Shown: one piece after another, positions 1-11,043 of the stretch
How the letters are laid out: every line of letters begins with the position of its first letter
Numbering within the stretch: the first letter of the stretch is position 1
Origin: Neofusicoccum parvum
Lineage: Eukaryota > Ascomycota > Dothideomycetes > Botryosphaeriales > Botryosphaeriaceae
Assembly (NCBI GenBank): GCA_020912385.1
Contig: CP087211.1
Span: forward strand, 186,001 to 250,000
Reading direction: 5' to 3'
DNA: 64,000 nt
Translations under genes and position numbers: made by a program
Notes under the pieces: generated by a model
What the model saw: only the letters and a program-made list of their open reading frames with translations
The model's database searches: none
Told to the model about the DNA's origin: nothing

Positions 1-1753
1 CACAGATCAGAAATCAGCACCAATTGAGTGTCTTCTGGACACTTGGCGCAGAAGTGCGGTTTCGAAAGAAGTAGAAAAGATGCTGCTCGTCGAATCAGCC
101 GACGACGAAGATGCTTCTGGGCAGACGCTGGATGACAGGTTTGCACTTGCGTTTTCCGCAACTACGGCGCCGCAAGCGACCATGGAGCCTACTCCCATCC
201 CATCGCTGATGTCCGACTACGCCCATGCAGTGCTGGCCAGTCCGTCGCCCGCACTTGAGCAAGTAACTCCGTCTCCCATAACGTTTTCGCGCCAAGATTA
301 CCAGTCGATCATGTGCACCGAGGGCATGGCGTCGCTTCCATCGAATTGGTTTTCCTTGCTCGACATATACTTCGCCAATACGCACTGCTGGTTCCCCATT
401 GCGCAGAAGCACGAATCCTTACGAACAGCGCATCTTCTGGCCAACAGGACCACTGCTGACCGCCAGGATCCTATCAAATCGGGGGAACGAGCATTCCTTT
501 GGGCTATCTTTGCATATACATCTCAGCAGTGCAATGCTTTGGGAATTACTTTGGAAAATAACGACGGTCGTGGTCTCGAACAAGGCGGCGCTCAAAGCCT
601 GCAAAGGGAGGCAGAGAGCCTAGCAACCCTGGGTGGACTTCACCGAGACATCGACCATGTCCGGGCTCTTACGATTCTGGCTCTTCTTCAAGTGGGCTGC
701 CAATGCTGGACAAAAGCATGGTTGTATATCGGCCAAGCGGTCTACCTCGCTGTCGATCTTGGGCTCGCCTCCCGGACGCCCAACCGGATCCAGTCAAGTC
801 ACGATGACGGCCCTAGTCGCACTTTTCTTGGCTGTTTCGTTCTTGAAACCCTGGTAGCAGCGCAGCTTGGCCGAAGGCCATATCTCAGACGATCAGACGT
901 GCATCTTGTAGCATTACAGGCAAATGGTATAGAGGAATGGGAGACTTGGCAGCCAAGTCGGCTCAGCAACGACCTTTCCTCTGACGGCAATCCAAAGCAT
1001 CCCCACGTCCCAGGGCACGCGTTGAGCATTTTCAGCAAACTTTCCGAGTTGGTTGTCATCCTGAATGACATCATTTCACAGCCCGGTGGTGAAGCATCCC
1101 GAAATCTGCTTTTGGAGGCGTCACGGAACCTTGACCGCTGGAGAGATCGATTACCTCAACATTGCCAGGCACCATTTAGTGGAAGGTCGTCGACTGCGTC
1201 CATGCCATCACCGCAACTGCTCAATATTTGCATCGCTTTCTGTAGCATTTCCGTCTCTCTGCGAGCGAGAACAGCGTCAGCACCAGACGAATCATTACAA
1301 GTCCGCGATATACCTTCCAGGGTCGGCAGATCTCTAGATTTCATTTCTCTACACCTACAAGATTCCGCAAGGAAGTATATGCCCGCAGTTTTTGAGCTGT
1401 ACGTATCAGCCTTGGATGGATTCTCTTCAATTCGGACCACATCTCTTGATGATGATCTTGTACGCTGCAGCAATGCTTCTAAAGTTCTGCGGACTGAGCT
1501 TGAGAAAACATGGCGAGGTGTCCGATCATCCCAAAACAGCCTAACTGGACACCCACCCCGCACTGGGCTATCTTCGAGCTACGAAACACTTGAAGAATCG
1601 TCTTCCCACCGCCTGGAAGCAGCGATCAGCTCAGCCTTGGCTTCTCACGCACCGAAACCCCCGCCTCTTCAGGAGTGCTCCTCTGGCACAAGGGATAGTA
1701 ATGACGATGCACTCTTCAATTCACTTACACTATTGGATCCTGTTGATTGGTGA
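1..1753 (+). CDS. Zn2Cys6-type transcription factor, 5'-partial (fungal_trans domain)
   Basis: The frame is open from the window edge (codons from position 2) to the TGA ending at 1753, so the 5' end, which should carry the Zn2Cys6 cluster, lies outside the window. The first ATG inside is at 80 but is probably not the true start. The stretch DIYFANTHCWFPIAQKHES (near 350-415) is the start of the fungal-specific regulatory domain (PF04082 type) and resembles the quinate activators QutA and QA-1F. Downstream come helical segments such as ERAFLWAIFAYTSQQ and a conserved YIGQAVYLAVDLGL motif. The last ~250 residues are Ser-rich and poorly conserved. Probably a nuclear transcriptional activator; the quinate link rests on motif resemblance only. 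No intron is needed in this part. Confidence 0.85.
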   Translation, partial: TDQKSAPIECLLDTWRRSAVSKEVEKMLLVESADDEDASGQTLDDRFALAFSATTAPQATMEPTPIPSLMSDYAHAVLASPSPALEQVTPSPITFSRQDYQSIMCTEGMASLPSNWFSLLDIYFANTHCWFPIAQKHESLRTAHLLANRTTADRQDPIKSGERAFLWAIFAYTSQQCNALGITLENNDGRGLEQGGAQSLQREAESLATLGGLHRDIDHVRALTILALLQVGCQCWTKAWLYIGQAVYLAVDLGLASRTPNRIQSSHDDGPSRTFLGCFVLETLVAAQLGRRPYLRRSDVHLVALQANGIEEWETWQPSRLSNDLSSDGNPKHPHVPGHALSIFSKLSELVVILNDIISQPGGEASRNLLLEASRNLDRWRDRLPQHCQAPFSGRSSTASMPSPQLLNICIAFCSISVSLRARTASAPDESLQVRDIPSRVGRSLDFISLHLQDSARKYMPAVFELYVSALDGFSSIRTTSLDDDLVRCSNASKVLRTELEKTWRGVRSSQNSLTGHPPRTGLSSSYETLEESSSHRLEAAISSALASHAPKPPPLQECSSGTRDSNDDALFNSLTLLDPVDW

Positions 1754-2270
1754 GACAACGCTCTTCAAACTTTTCGCTCCGTGTTTACGGATTCTTATAT
1801 CTTTTTTAGGTCAGCGAACCCGCCCGAGTTTCTGGAACGTCTTGGACTTCCTTGTGGAGTTCTTCCAGCCGACTTTGAATCATTATTCAGTCCTGGCACA
1901 ATTCAATAATAATGGTATAGATTAATTTCAAAGACCAAAAGTAGACAAAAGGTATAAACGCGCCCATGATAAAAGCGCGGACACGTCCCCGCAGGAGAAA
2001 AGCAACTTCAAGGTATACCGCAGCAAGTGGTTGAACACTAGCACGGCTAGATATTGTCATCTTAGAGACAATAATACCACGCATATGTTTCCACAGGTCA
2101 GTCAATGGATTCAAATCTCTTGTGAAGCAAATAATAAATTAGATCGTAGAAACTATCGTAAATCCGCCATCCGAATCTCCGAACAATCCGCCGGGCTTTC
2201 CAACAAGCGTCTCCGTGTGTTTCGCGCAATCCAGCGCATTAGAAGCTACTCCTCGTGGTAAATTGGCCAA
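1754..2270. other. Convergent intergenic region
   Basis: Lies between the 3' ends of the transcription factor and the repeat-protein gene. AT-rich with short random frames; no gene, RNA gene or repeat is visible. Confidence 0.6.
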
Positions 2271-3039
2271 TCATCGACGAGCCGGGGTTGGGGTGGCCTG
2301 GGGAGCGCGTCCAATGACGATGATGGAAGAAGTCTGTTGGGTGTTCTACAGAGGTGGGACCCGGAATGTCAGCTACGAACTATATCCTCATCTCGAGGGG
2401 GATTCAAGGGCAATCACTTACGGCAACGACGGTAGCGGTGTTTTCAACCGGGGCGGTGCTCGTTGCGCCAACAGTGGCCTCGATGGTGGTTACGCCGACG
2501 CTCGGAGCAACAACGGTCTCAGTCTCTTGAGGAGCGCGGGCAATGACGGTAGCGGTGTTTTCAACCGCGGCGGTGTTCGTTGCGACAACAGTAGCCTCGA
2601 CGGTGGTCTCGCCGACGGTCGTAGCAACAACGGTCTGAGTCTCGCCGACGGTGGTCACGCCTGCAACAACAGTCTGAGTCTCTTGAGGAGCGCGGGCAAT
2701 AACAGTAGCGGTGTTTTCAACCGCGGCGGTGTTCGTTGCGACAACAGTAGCCTCGACGGTAGTCTCGCCGACGGTCGTAGCAACAACGGTCTGAGTCTCG
2801 CCGACGGTGGTCACGCCTGCAACAACAGTCTGAGTCTCTTGAGGAGCGCGGGCAACCACGCTTCCGGACGGCTGGGAAGACGGCTGGGCAGCAACACCGC
2901 TTCCGGACGGCTGGGAAGATGGCTGGGCAGCAACACCGCTGCCAGAGGGAACGACGATGCTGCCGGAGACGACGACTGACTGCGGGGCAGCGGCGGCAAG
3001 GGCCGCGAAGAGGATGGTGAGAGAGGCGGTGGACTTCAT
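2271..3039 (-). CDS. Secreted Thr/Val-rich tandem-repeat protein (hypothetical)
   Basis: Two-exon model, complement(2422..3039, 2271..2345), 230 aa. The start at 3039 gives a signal peptide (MKSTASLTILFAALAAAAP). Upstream ATGs in the same frame are disfavoured because a TATAAAAG box lies at 3133-3140, leaving a short leader. After the signal come two 13-residue PSSQPSGSGVAAQ units, then 52-residue repeats opening with ARAPQETQTVVAG and rich in TTVGET and TVEATVV. Without splicing, exon 1 would run on to a stop at 2404. However, GTAAGT at 2421, a GCTGAC branch site and CTGTAG at 2346 give a 76-nt phase-0 intron, and exon 2 encodes another RAPQ motif (IGRAPQATPTPARR), which supports the splice. 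No GPI signal is obvious. Function unknown; possibly a wall or secreted protein, perhaps processed at the ARAPQ junctions (speculative). Confidence 0.75.
2521..2832. repeat. 156-bp tandem repeat, two near-identical copies
   Basis: The string agtctcttgagg recurs at 2521, 2677 and 2833, exactly 156 bp (52 codons) apart. Copies 2521-2676 and 2677-2832 differ at only a few bases. A diverged partial copy follows at about 2404-2520. The repeat is in frame and encodes the 52-residue units of the secreted repeat protein. Confidence 0.9.
2859..2936. repeat. 39-bp tandem repeat, two copies
   Basis: The unit beginning cgcttccggacggctgggaa occurs at 2859 and 2898 and a third start is seen at 2937. It encodes the 13-residue PSSQPSGSGVAAQ unit just after the signal peptide of the repeat protein. 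Confidence 0.85.
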
Positions 3040-3132
3040 GGTGCTGGTTGTGATGTGTTGAGGACGAAGATGTGTGAGAAGATAAGACGAGGTGGATTGT
3101 TGTTCTGGAGGAGATGGCAATGCTTCGAGTCA

Positions 3133-3140
3133 CTTTTATA
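3133..3140 (-). promoter_or_regulatory. TATA box of the repeat-protein gene
   Basis: Reads TATAAAAG on the minus strand, about 94 bp upstream of the ATG at 3039. This favours 3039 as the start over the in-frame ATG at 3120. Confidence 0.5.
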
Positions 3141-5455
3141 CCTGCTGTGAGTGCCTTTGCTCTGAGGTCTCCGTGGTATTCCGTTGATTGGCATTGGATA
3201 ACCGTCTTGGAGCCTTGGTGAGCTCGGAACCGTGAAATGGCCAAGGCTGCTCTTGAATCACTAGCATGGCGTGATGACTCTGTGAGCTGGGTATCTCGAG
3301 TTGACCTTACAGTGTCTGTGCAGTTCTCCGCATGGCGCCGCCCGGGCCGGTGTTGCAATCACAAGTGTTGCTGTGAGGTTGGCATAACCGCCAGTGTCCG
3401 ATGCATACCCGAAACAGGTGCCAGATCAGGCAAAGAGCACCATTTTGACGTTTGGTAGGTGCCTCCTCCGAGCTTTCCCTCTTGCTTCGGGGCTTGGATG
3501 GTCATGTTGACGTGCGTCTGTGGCTTGCATAGCACGGTAGCGTCCAACGAAATGAGAAACTTCGAGACAATGCCGGATTCACATGGTGTATGATCGGCTA
3601 CGCCCCCAACCTTTCAGTTGATTCGTTCCTCTTCTCTCGGCTCTCTCGTATCTCCGAGAGCATTTAGTAGCGATAGAACAACACCCGAGCGGATCTTTCT
3701 TGGTCGTGAATCCCCGGCCAGTTCCGCTATCCCAAGAGCACGACCAGATGAGATGGAGTGACGCGGAGTAGGAAAGCAATTACCCACTTCAGCAATATCT
3801 CCGGTCCTGTCACTTCCGGCGCATCACTCGCACCGTTATGTCTCAGCGTGCGTGATGCAGGAACGGCTAAGATGGACCCGCTTTGCCGTCGTTTGTTCCT
3901 GGAAATAGGGCTGAAACTGACCGGAAGTCCGGGCTGCATTAGCGGAATAGAACCGCAGTGTGTTATAGACTTGGTGGCTGGGGGCCTTGTCGCGGGGATC
4001 AATGTCTTGCAACACCATTCCGACTCTCTCGGATACGTCTCAGATAGCCGGGAGCTCGCACTGCCTGCGCGAAGAGCAGTTGGACGGAGCAACCTTCCCG
4101 TTCCTATCAGTCCGAACAGCACGTGGGTGGGAGCTCGCGCAAAATAGCCGCATAGCAATCTGTGCGGTGGCACTTTCAGCCTCTTTTGGACTCTGAATCT
4201 TAGCAGCCACAAATCATCGTACGACGGGGCCACTCTTCAGAGCCATCTCTATGATCGGCGCCGCGGAAGTCATCCGACCTGTAAGGAGTCATGAGCTGAG
4301 ACTCCAAGAGGCTGTGTACTTGTCGCCTCTGGGCAGGCTCTAGGAAAGTCATGGCGAGGATGCGATGGCGTATAAGCCCCCGGCTCGCTACCTTTGGGTT
4401 AGGACGATCAGCGCCTGTGCTCTGGAAATGCCATCGGCTCTCCACATTCGAGCCGCTCGATACGAGCATGTTGTGATATGCTTACATGAAACATACTTTC
4501 GTAAGGCTGAAGGATTTTTGGCTTTGAGGTCTACTGAAAATGGGAAGAAGTTCGAACGCCACGAGGCGTAGGTATTCTAATAGCTACAACTGCCATCCTA
4601 CAAGCCTGGAGCAAAGCGCATCAATATGCGTGTCAACAGATGTGGGGCTGATGTTACTTGCATGTTGTGCAGCGTACGTATGTTCATGGAGCGATTGCAC
4701 CACAACCCAGACCCGAAGCACGAAGGGCCAAGCGGGACCCGATGCATAGCGTAACATGGCCAATCACAGCCACAGCTTACCGTCACTCTTCCTTATCTCG
4801 GAGTCGGGGGTTGCACCGCGCCAAGGAAAAGCTCGGGTAGTTTGAAGATCCTCGTGTACGTTATATTGCGGAGTTGGAATGGGGAAGTGGACCTTGTCGA
4901 TCCGGCCAGCCCTGCCTGAATGACCTTCGGAGAGGCAGCTTAAAGCGTACGTAGACACACAGCCCCATAACGAAGATCACAGGCTTAGCCGCATGGAGTT
5001 TGGGAGGAGTTGTTGTAGTAGTGCAGCCGTCTTTAGGCGTACTATCTGTCTCGGTGGAACTACGGCCACACACAGAGAGGTCTGTTCCAGTCGTCTGACC
5101 GCTACAATGCTCATCAGCTGCGTTCGAGAATCTCAGATTTGATTACTGTCATTGCTCTGATTTCTAAGGCTTACACAGCCATCCGCAACCTCACCCGCAT
5201 CTTTTAACGTGGCTATGGGCTCACCATATATTGCCGACAATTTTATGGATGGGTTCTCACCATCACCAGACTGGATGCATCAAACCACGCAAGGGCAGCT
5301 CTACCCAGTAACCCCTTCTCGCTGTCCACATCATAGAATTTTTAAGGACTGAAAAAACCTAATGATCAAGAAAGTAGCTCGAACATTTTCTCAGGAGCAA
5401 AGAAGAACTTGTCCATCCGCGCAGTGTTTCCTTCCTGGTTGGGCGTGTCGTCAGC
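3141..5455. other. 2.3-kb region without a convincing gene
   Basis: Short frames on both strands lack ATG starts, splice signals or recognisable motifs. The longest (minus-strand frame 3727-4233, plus-strand frame 3758-4147) overlap each other and look random. No repeat or RNA gene seen. Confidence 0.45.
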
Positions 5456-5851
5456 TTAAACCAGCAGCAGCCCCTGGTCGTCGAGTTTGTTGTTCGTGAC
5501 GACAACGAAACAGTGCGGCAGCCAGCCAATGTCACTCGTCCCACTGCTCCTTGGCGGGGCCACCTCCACGTCGATGGCAGCGCGCGCTCGGACAACATCC
5601 ACCAGTCTGTTACTGGTGATAGTCGGCGTTGGCTTGGCCGGTTGCACGAGCTGAGTCTCCATCTCGACATCCTCCCGGTCCTGCTGTGACATGGAGGCGA
5701 TTTCTTGCACACGCTCAACAGGAGTTTCGGGCACTATGGAATATATGGCGATGGAAGCCTTGTCAAAGGTGCATCTCCAACCGTAGTCCTTCAGGAGCGC
5801 CGGCTGGTAGGAAGGCAGAGACAGGTCACGAGAAGGGGCGGTATCGGACAT
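5456..5851 (-). CDS. Small hypothetical protein, 131 aa
   Basis: Single-exon frame starting at an ATG at 5851 preceded by a purine-rich leader (cacaaaATG). The protein begins MSDTAPSRDLSLPSYQP and has no signal peptide or membrane segment. A polar, Gln/Glu-rich middle (SMSQQDREDVEMETQ) is followed by a more hydrophobic end (GWLPHCFVVVTNNK). No family is recognised. It lies downstream of the patatin gene on the same strand. A spliced C-terminus cannot be excluded, because a second open frame (5359-5718) overlaps the end of the gene. Confidence 0.5.
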   Translation of the reverse strand: MSDTAPSRDLSLPSYQPALLKDYGWRCTFDKASIAIYSIVPETPVERVQEIASMSQQDREDVEMETQLVQPAKPTPTITSNRLVDVVRARAAIDVEVAPPRSSGTSDIGWLPHCFVVVTNNKLDDQGLLLV

Positions 5852-6624
5852 TTTGTGCGGAGGTGGGGAAACTTTGGTTTGATTTCTGGGTTATTTTGGT
5901 CTGCGTCTGAGGTGCGTGGTATGGTAGGTGGAAATAAGCTCAGAAGCGGATGGTCGAATGTCTGAGGCATAGATAGCGTGACGTCAGTGTGCAACTGTGG
6001 CTCCCAACACAAGACGTGGAAACAACGCCACCCCGCACCGCCACTGGGGACATGAACGATCTCGGAAATCTCTCTCATCACGTCTGACCTTCCGACAAAA
6101 CCACCCATCGTTAGCCTAAGGATGTCAAATCTTCCAAATCCAGAATCACCAGAGGTACTGCAACAAACGACTCCCAGGCTACGTGTTTCACCTTTCCTTC
6201 GTCACTACACCATGAACACTTTAACACAACTTTCGATGCTGAGTTAGTGGCTCATTGCACGTCAGTGAGGAGCTTGATAGCAACCAATAGCTTGCTGAGA
6301 GTGAGCTTGCCGTGCGGTTCTGTGAGCTTCAATGCATATGAAGTCTATGTTTCGTCATTCGTTTTGCCTCGCTCCAAAATCACATTCTTTAAAGGTTTTC
6401 CATAGGTCAAGTCGGACATTCGTGAACAGGCAATTAGTACTGTCTATTGCTACTTCTGAAGTAATCTTAACTCCTCTTAATATGCCCATAACTATCCCAT
6501 AACTCCGGGGTATCTCGAAAACACTCTTTTAATTTCATTTCCCCACAATAAGCATTCCCATTCTGTTTGTCTTCAGTCTGGTTGATCGGCGTGCAAGATA
6601 CCCGTTTCCTCCAATACTCTTGTC
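5852..6624. other. Intergenic region
   Basis: Upstream of the 131-aa frame and downstream of the patatin gene. AT-rich from about 6330 to 6560; no gene or repeat recognised. Confidence 0.5.
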
Positions 6625-9164
6625 CTACTTGCCGGTCGACGAAGCTGCCCCAAACGATGACGAAGGCTTCCGTGAATGCAAGGACCCTGAGTTATATCGC
6701 AAGCTGTCCTCCCGGTCCTCCACATTAACTTCACCTTGCCTATCCCCTTCCCCTAAGCCATCTTGCTGCTGAACTCTCGATTCAACTCTGGCATGCTGGC
6801 TTTCCCTCCTCTCAAAAGCATCCTTCAGGCTCATTCTGCCACGATCCAGCCATTGTTCCAACTCTTCCCTGCTCTCGAACTTTAAGTTTTCGATTCCATG
6901 TGCGTCCCGTAGATGTGTCTTGTATGCCTCCAGTTCCTCGAATACGGCGACATCGAGCAGGCAGTGATCCCAATAGCAGGCGTGCATGAACTGAGGGTTC
7001 TCGGCCAGCACATCAGATCCGTGCACACGTACCGGAACCCTATGGACGAACGAATGGGCCTCCAGCGCATGCCGTCTCAGCTCATCCCTCGTTTCGAACG
7101 TCCTGCCTTGAACGCACGTGACACCATGCCCGCCCCCGTACCACGATGCGTTCATCGGCGCCATGCTATGCTCGGGGCAGTAGTACGCCACACGGCAAGC
7201 AAACTCTTCCCACCGATCTGTCCGAGCTCTTCTCCTTCTCACCCATACCAACTCCCTCGCACAATCCAGCAACATCTCGTGCACATCCCTCTTCTCCAGG
7301 TAAGCTCTCGTCGCCTTCTCGATCTTCGCCTTGGTCTTTGACCCATCCTCCTTCGGCACCCACTCGTCTAACGCCACCTTATCGCCAACACCTCTTTCTA
7401 CGTTCGCGCGGTAGTACTTTGTCTTCCCCGCCTCACTGGAGGCATTGGACGACAATCCAGCAGCCATCTCCTCGATCCACTCGTGTACTTTCTCCGTCTC
7501 TGTTGCAATATTTGACAGCAGCTCCAACAGATCAAGATTACCCAGCAGATTCTTAAGCGGTCCTTTATGCCCTCTAGCCCTCTGATCTTCCGCGCCGCCG
7601 CTCCCGGCACTGCCCGTCCCCACGCTCAGCAGCACCCTCGGCGCCCGCCCATGCAGCTGCTGCATCTCGTCCCACGCCATCTTGGTCGGGTTGTTGTTCC
7701 CCAGGCCGCCGTCCTTGAAGACGTGGTTTTCCGCCTCGATTTCGGCGAAGTAGGTGGGCGCCGCCGAGGTCGCGCGGGCGACGACGTGGATGGGTGTGCG
7801 GTGGGCCGGGCCGGGGTTGCAGTGGCGGCGCTGGGCCGTCGGCTGCAGCGCGTACGGGGATGGGTACGGGTGCGGGTAGGAGCGGAAGAGGTAGGGCGTC
7901 CAGACGCGCGCTTGGCTGGAGAGGTTGCGGCCTTGGGCGACTGCGATTCTGTCGTTGTCCGTTTGTCAGCGAACTGGAGATGGATGGCTGAAGGAAACAG
8001 TCCGTGGGGAGTTCCAGAAGGGTACGGACAGAGATAATGACGGGCGAAGGCGGGCACGGCGGAATAAGGGAAGAATGGAACTTACATGCGGCACCTCTTT
8101 GCGTCCCCCTCAAACGGTACGGCTTCCGCACCTCTGTTCCACTCTCTCATCTCCTCTACGAGACCAGTACTAATAACCTTTTGGATTGATCTTTCCATCC
8201 GCTTGCTTGCATACTTTGGTCCCACCAACGACACTGCCGGAATGTGCTTAGGAAGCAGTCTCGGCTTCCCGAACACGTCATTGCCGACAATGTCGTAGCA
8301 TGCCAGCGCCGCATCAACATCCAGCTCCATACGGCCCAGCATGATAGTCGATAGGCCGCCGGTGGAAGTACCTGCCATGTAATCAAAGTAGTGGTGCGGC
8401 TTGTAGTGGGACGACGTGTCATCGTGCCAGGTTAAGGTGGGGCCAATTCTTGCAGTACGCGCAGATGCCGAGGCGTGGCCTCTGTCATCCTTTCGGAATG
8501 TTCTTTGTACATCGGCAGCCAATTCAGCTTGCGTTCTGAGGTCGATTGCAACTGTGCCGTTAGAGCTGCGGCTCTCGACAACTGTGTTCCACGGATACGC
8601 GTCGCTGGAGTCGCAGGCGATGTGGTAAATGCGGCTACGGGTATTAAAGAGGTCTTCGTCGGCTTCTATGCGAGAATCGCCATCCTGGTTGAAACTTTAG
8701 TCAGCTTTGTGTACTCAGTACTGCAACGGACAGTTACAGGTCTTTTCGGAATTGCAGTGGAATGGATTCAGAGTCAAAAAAAAAAAAAGATAAATGTTGT
8801 ATTTCAGAAGATTCAGGTGTCGCAGCAGTTCAGTGACGCCGATTTACTCCCACAATTCATCAAGATACTGAATGATAATTACCTTGAATGCAGTTACATG
8901 GCCTCTCTCCACCAATCCGATGAGGTACATCAACCTTTTGAGAATGAGGAGAGAAGAGTAGCCTTTGATACCTCCTCCATCTAGTGTTGCGTCAGCTCAG
9001 CCTCAAAGCCTCGAGTGTTGCTTTTGATCACAGAGGTGCAGATTAATTAGAGGGAAACATGTATCGTACTTACCAAGCGTCAGGAGAGTTTTGTGGGCCC
9101 AAGGGCTCCTTCGGTCAGAGTCCGACACCTCCTCCCTTGTTGCACGGGGAAGTCGCGTCTCCAT
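6625..9164 (-). CDS. Patatin-like phospholipase with C-terminal C2H2-like fingers
   Basis: Four exons, complement(9074..9164, 8883..8980, 8086..8684, 6625..7948), 703 aa. The phases agree at every junction (donors GTAAGT, GTAATT, GTAAGT). The oxyanion-hole motif DGGGIKG is split across intron 1 (residues ~31-37). The nucleophile elbow GTSTGG (Ser170) and the catalytic Asp motif DGG (Asp342) complete the Ser-Asp dyad of patatin lipases, so it probably hydrolyses acyl esters of phospho- or glycolipids. The Gly-Thr-Ser-Thr-Gly spacing and the context YFDYMAGTSTGG are typical of fungal members. The last ~170 residues carry zinc-finger-like clusters: C541 with H556/H561, and C587-X4-C592-X15-H608-X4-H613. 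The tail then becomes Ser-rich. Intron 2 (198 nt) contains a 13-nt homopolymer. No signal peptide, so probably cytosolic or membrane-peripheral. Confidence 0.88.
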
Positions 9165-10571
9165 ACGAGAACACCGTCCCTCGATAAATCAATAAAGATG
9201 AGTAGTGTGGCGTTGTCTGGCCACAACCGGTCAGGATGATGCCAACGGACGAGTCAGTTTGAGTAAGATGGATGCTGGGGTTAGGCGTCCGAAGCAGACG
9301 TTGATGTTATCTTATAGGATATTCAGCCTCAACCCAGCTCCGTATTCGGCAAAGCTTCACTCACGGAAAGTGCGCAAAAGGCAACTTTGCGACGTATGTG
9401 ATTCGTGACGTGTTCAAACCAGGCTGCGGTGAACCATGCCTGGGTTAATAAAGTGGCGAAAGAAGGGCGAGAGGGCGAGATGGCGTTCGTCGACAGGCGC
9501 AACTGCGAGTAGAGCCGCAAATGGAGACATAGCACAGCCCGAGAATGCGGCTGAGAGTTCGCGTTGATGACTGCGTCGATGCTTTGCTTTTTACCCCAAC
9601 CAGACCCTCGAGAAATTCGAAGAGGCCCATTAGGGCAGACAAGCTGGCTGCAGATCAGAGCCGCAAGGCTGGCACGGAGGGGCCAGTATTTCGGGGGAGC
9701 CGATTAGAAATGATTGGTGGGAAACGAGTGTGCACGGCACCAGCGGGCTACATGGTTGGCGAGCGACAGCTGATGGCTGAACCGGATGATAGTAGCAATG
9801 CGCATGCTTTCTGCTGAACTTAACCTGCTTATGCAAGTGCTCCCACGAGACCATGAGGACCCTCCAATCTCTAGCCTTGCGAGATAGCACGACGCCAGTA
9901 CATTGTGGCACACCGCCAGGCAACCAAGTATCTCGGTTTGAGAATTTCTGATCGAAAGATCTTCCGCAAAGCACAAAGGGTTCAGATTTTGGAGAAGATA
10001 GTTTCGAGCTATGCTTGATAGAAACAAGGCATGGCTAAGCGCTGGGCAATGGTTGGAGGCAGGAAGACACCTGAAAAGTCATCAGGCTGTCAGGCAAACG
10101 GGGCAACGAGGGCTGTGCAGGGCAACTGAACACGGAAAGAAGGCAAATGCCGGGTGTAATGGTCAGCTCCAGGCAGCAGCCGGATGGCAAAAAGTTTTCA
10201 CAGGCAGAAAAGCGTTGCACAAGGCTGTGCGAGTGCAGCCCCGCCAGGCAATCGTTACCCGCCCAGTGGCGGAGCACGCGGACAGATCCGGTCTTTAAGC
10301 CACGCATGCGCATTCCAGGCCACTCGATGCATCCTTGAATTCTTGATTCGCCCCAATCGTGGGCATATGAGGTGATCTACCAGCCAATAGGTCAACAAGG
10401 CTGACGTCTACTCGAGGCGAACGGCCGAACACTTAGCTGCGCGTTGTCAGACTTACCCTCTCCCATTAAAAGCTCAGACGCCCAAGTGCGTGCACCAAAG
10501 CTTTTCCACGTACACACACTTTCAACCTTTCGTTAGTCATCAAATCGGTTACCCTCGCTTCAGGAATCCAT
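9165..10571. other. Intergenic region
   Basis: Upstream of the patatin gene (minus) and the 139-aa gene (plus). Only short overlapping frames are seen; no repeat or RNA gene recognised. Confidence 0.5.
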
Positions 10572-11043
10572 ATGTCGGTTGATGGAGATGGCCACCCGAG
10601 CCCAAGTCAGGGCCTTCGTCGCTTCTTTACCGACAGAACTCAGGACTCAACTTCATCATCTGGATCCAGGAAGTCTCGCCGCAGCAATCAGGTAGTTGTT
10701 TTCATCCGTTCTGAGGAGAATGTATGTTTGAAAGACCGCGATGAGGTCAAGCCCGGTAGGTCCAATAGCATCGTTCCAGGCTCGGATTTGCCTCTGACGT
10801 GTTGCAGTTGAAAGAAATGCTCTAGCTATCCAGCCACTGAAGCGATGCTCCTGGAAAGGCAATCAAAAGGTCTATATCCCAGGAAGCGGTAAACACAAAG
10901 AATACGCCGGTACAATTGAGCTCGATACGCTCAGCCGTTTCTTCAAGTTCAGACGCCTTATTGGCGAAGTAAATGAGCTCTACGTCTTCGAGAGATCATG
11001 GGCGAAATCGGACCCAATACTGAGTGCTGCGCCGGTAGCATAG
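10572..11043 (+). CDS. Small hypothetical protein, 139 aa, two exons
   Basis: Exons 10572..10755 and 10808..11043, joined across a 52-nt intron (GTAGGT donor, CTCTGACG branch site, TTGCAG acceptor) in matching phase 1. Exon 1 is Ser/Arg-rich (SSSGSRKSRRSNQ). Exon 2 is a 77-codon frame with protein-like composition (KVYIPGSGKHKEYAGTIELD, then LSRFFKFRRLIGEVNELYVF). The pyrimidine-rich leader upstream (ctttcaacctttcg) fits a fungal promoter. No signal peptide or membrane segment, and no family recognised. The splice is inferred from phase and branch site only. Confidence 0.5.

Noticed and set aside
3727..4233. Overlapping open frames (168 codons minus, 129 codons plus)
   Set aside because: They overlap on opposite strands. 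The plus frame begins at GTG, and neither has a motif or supporting promoter signal.
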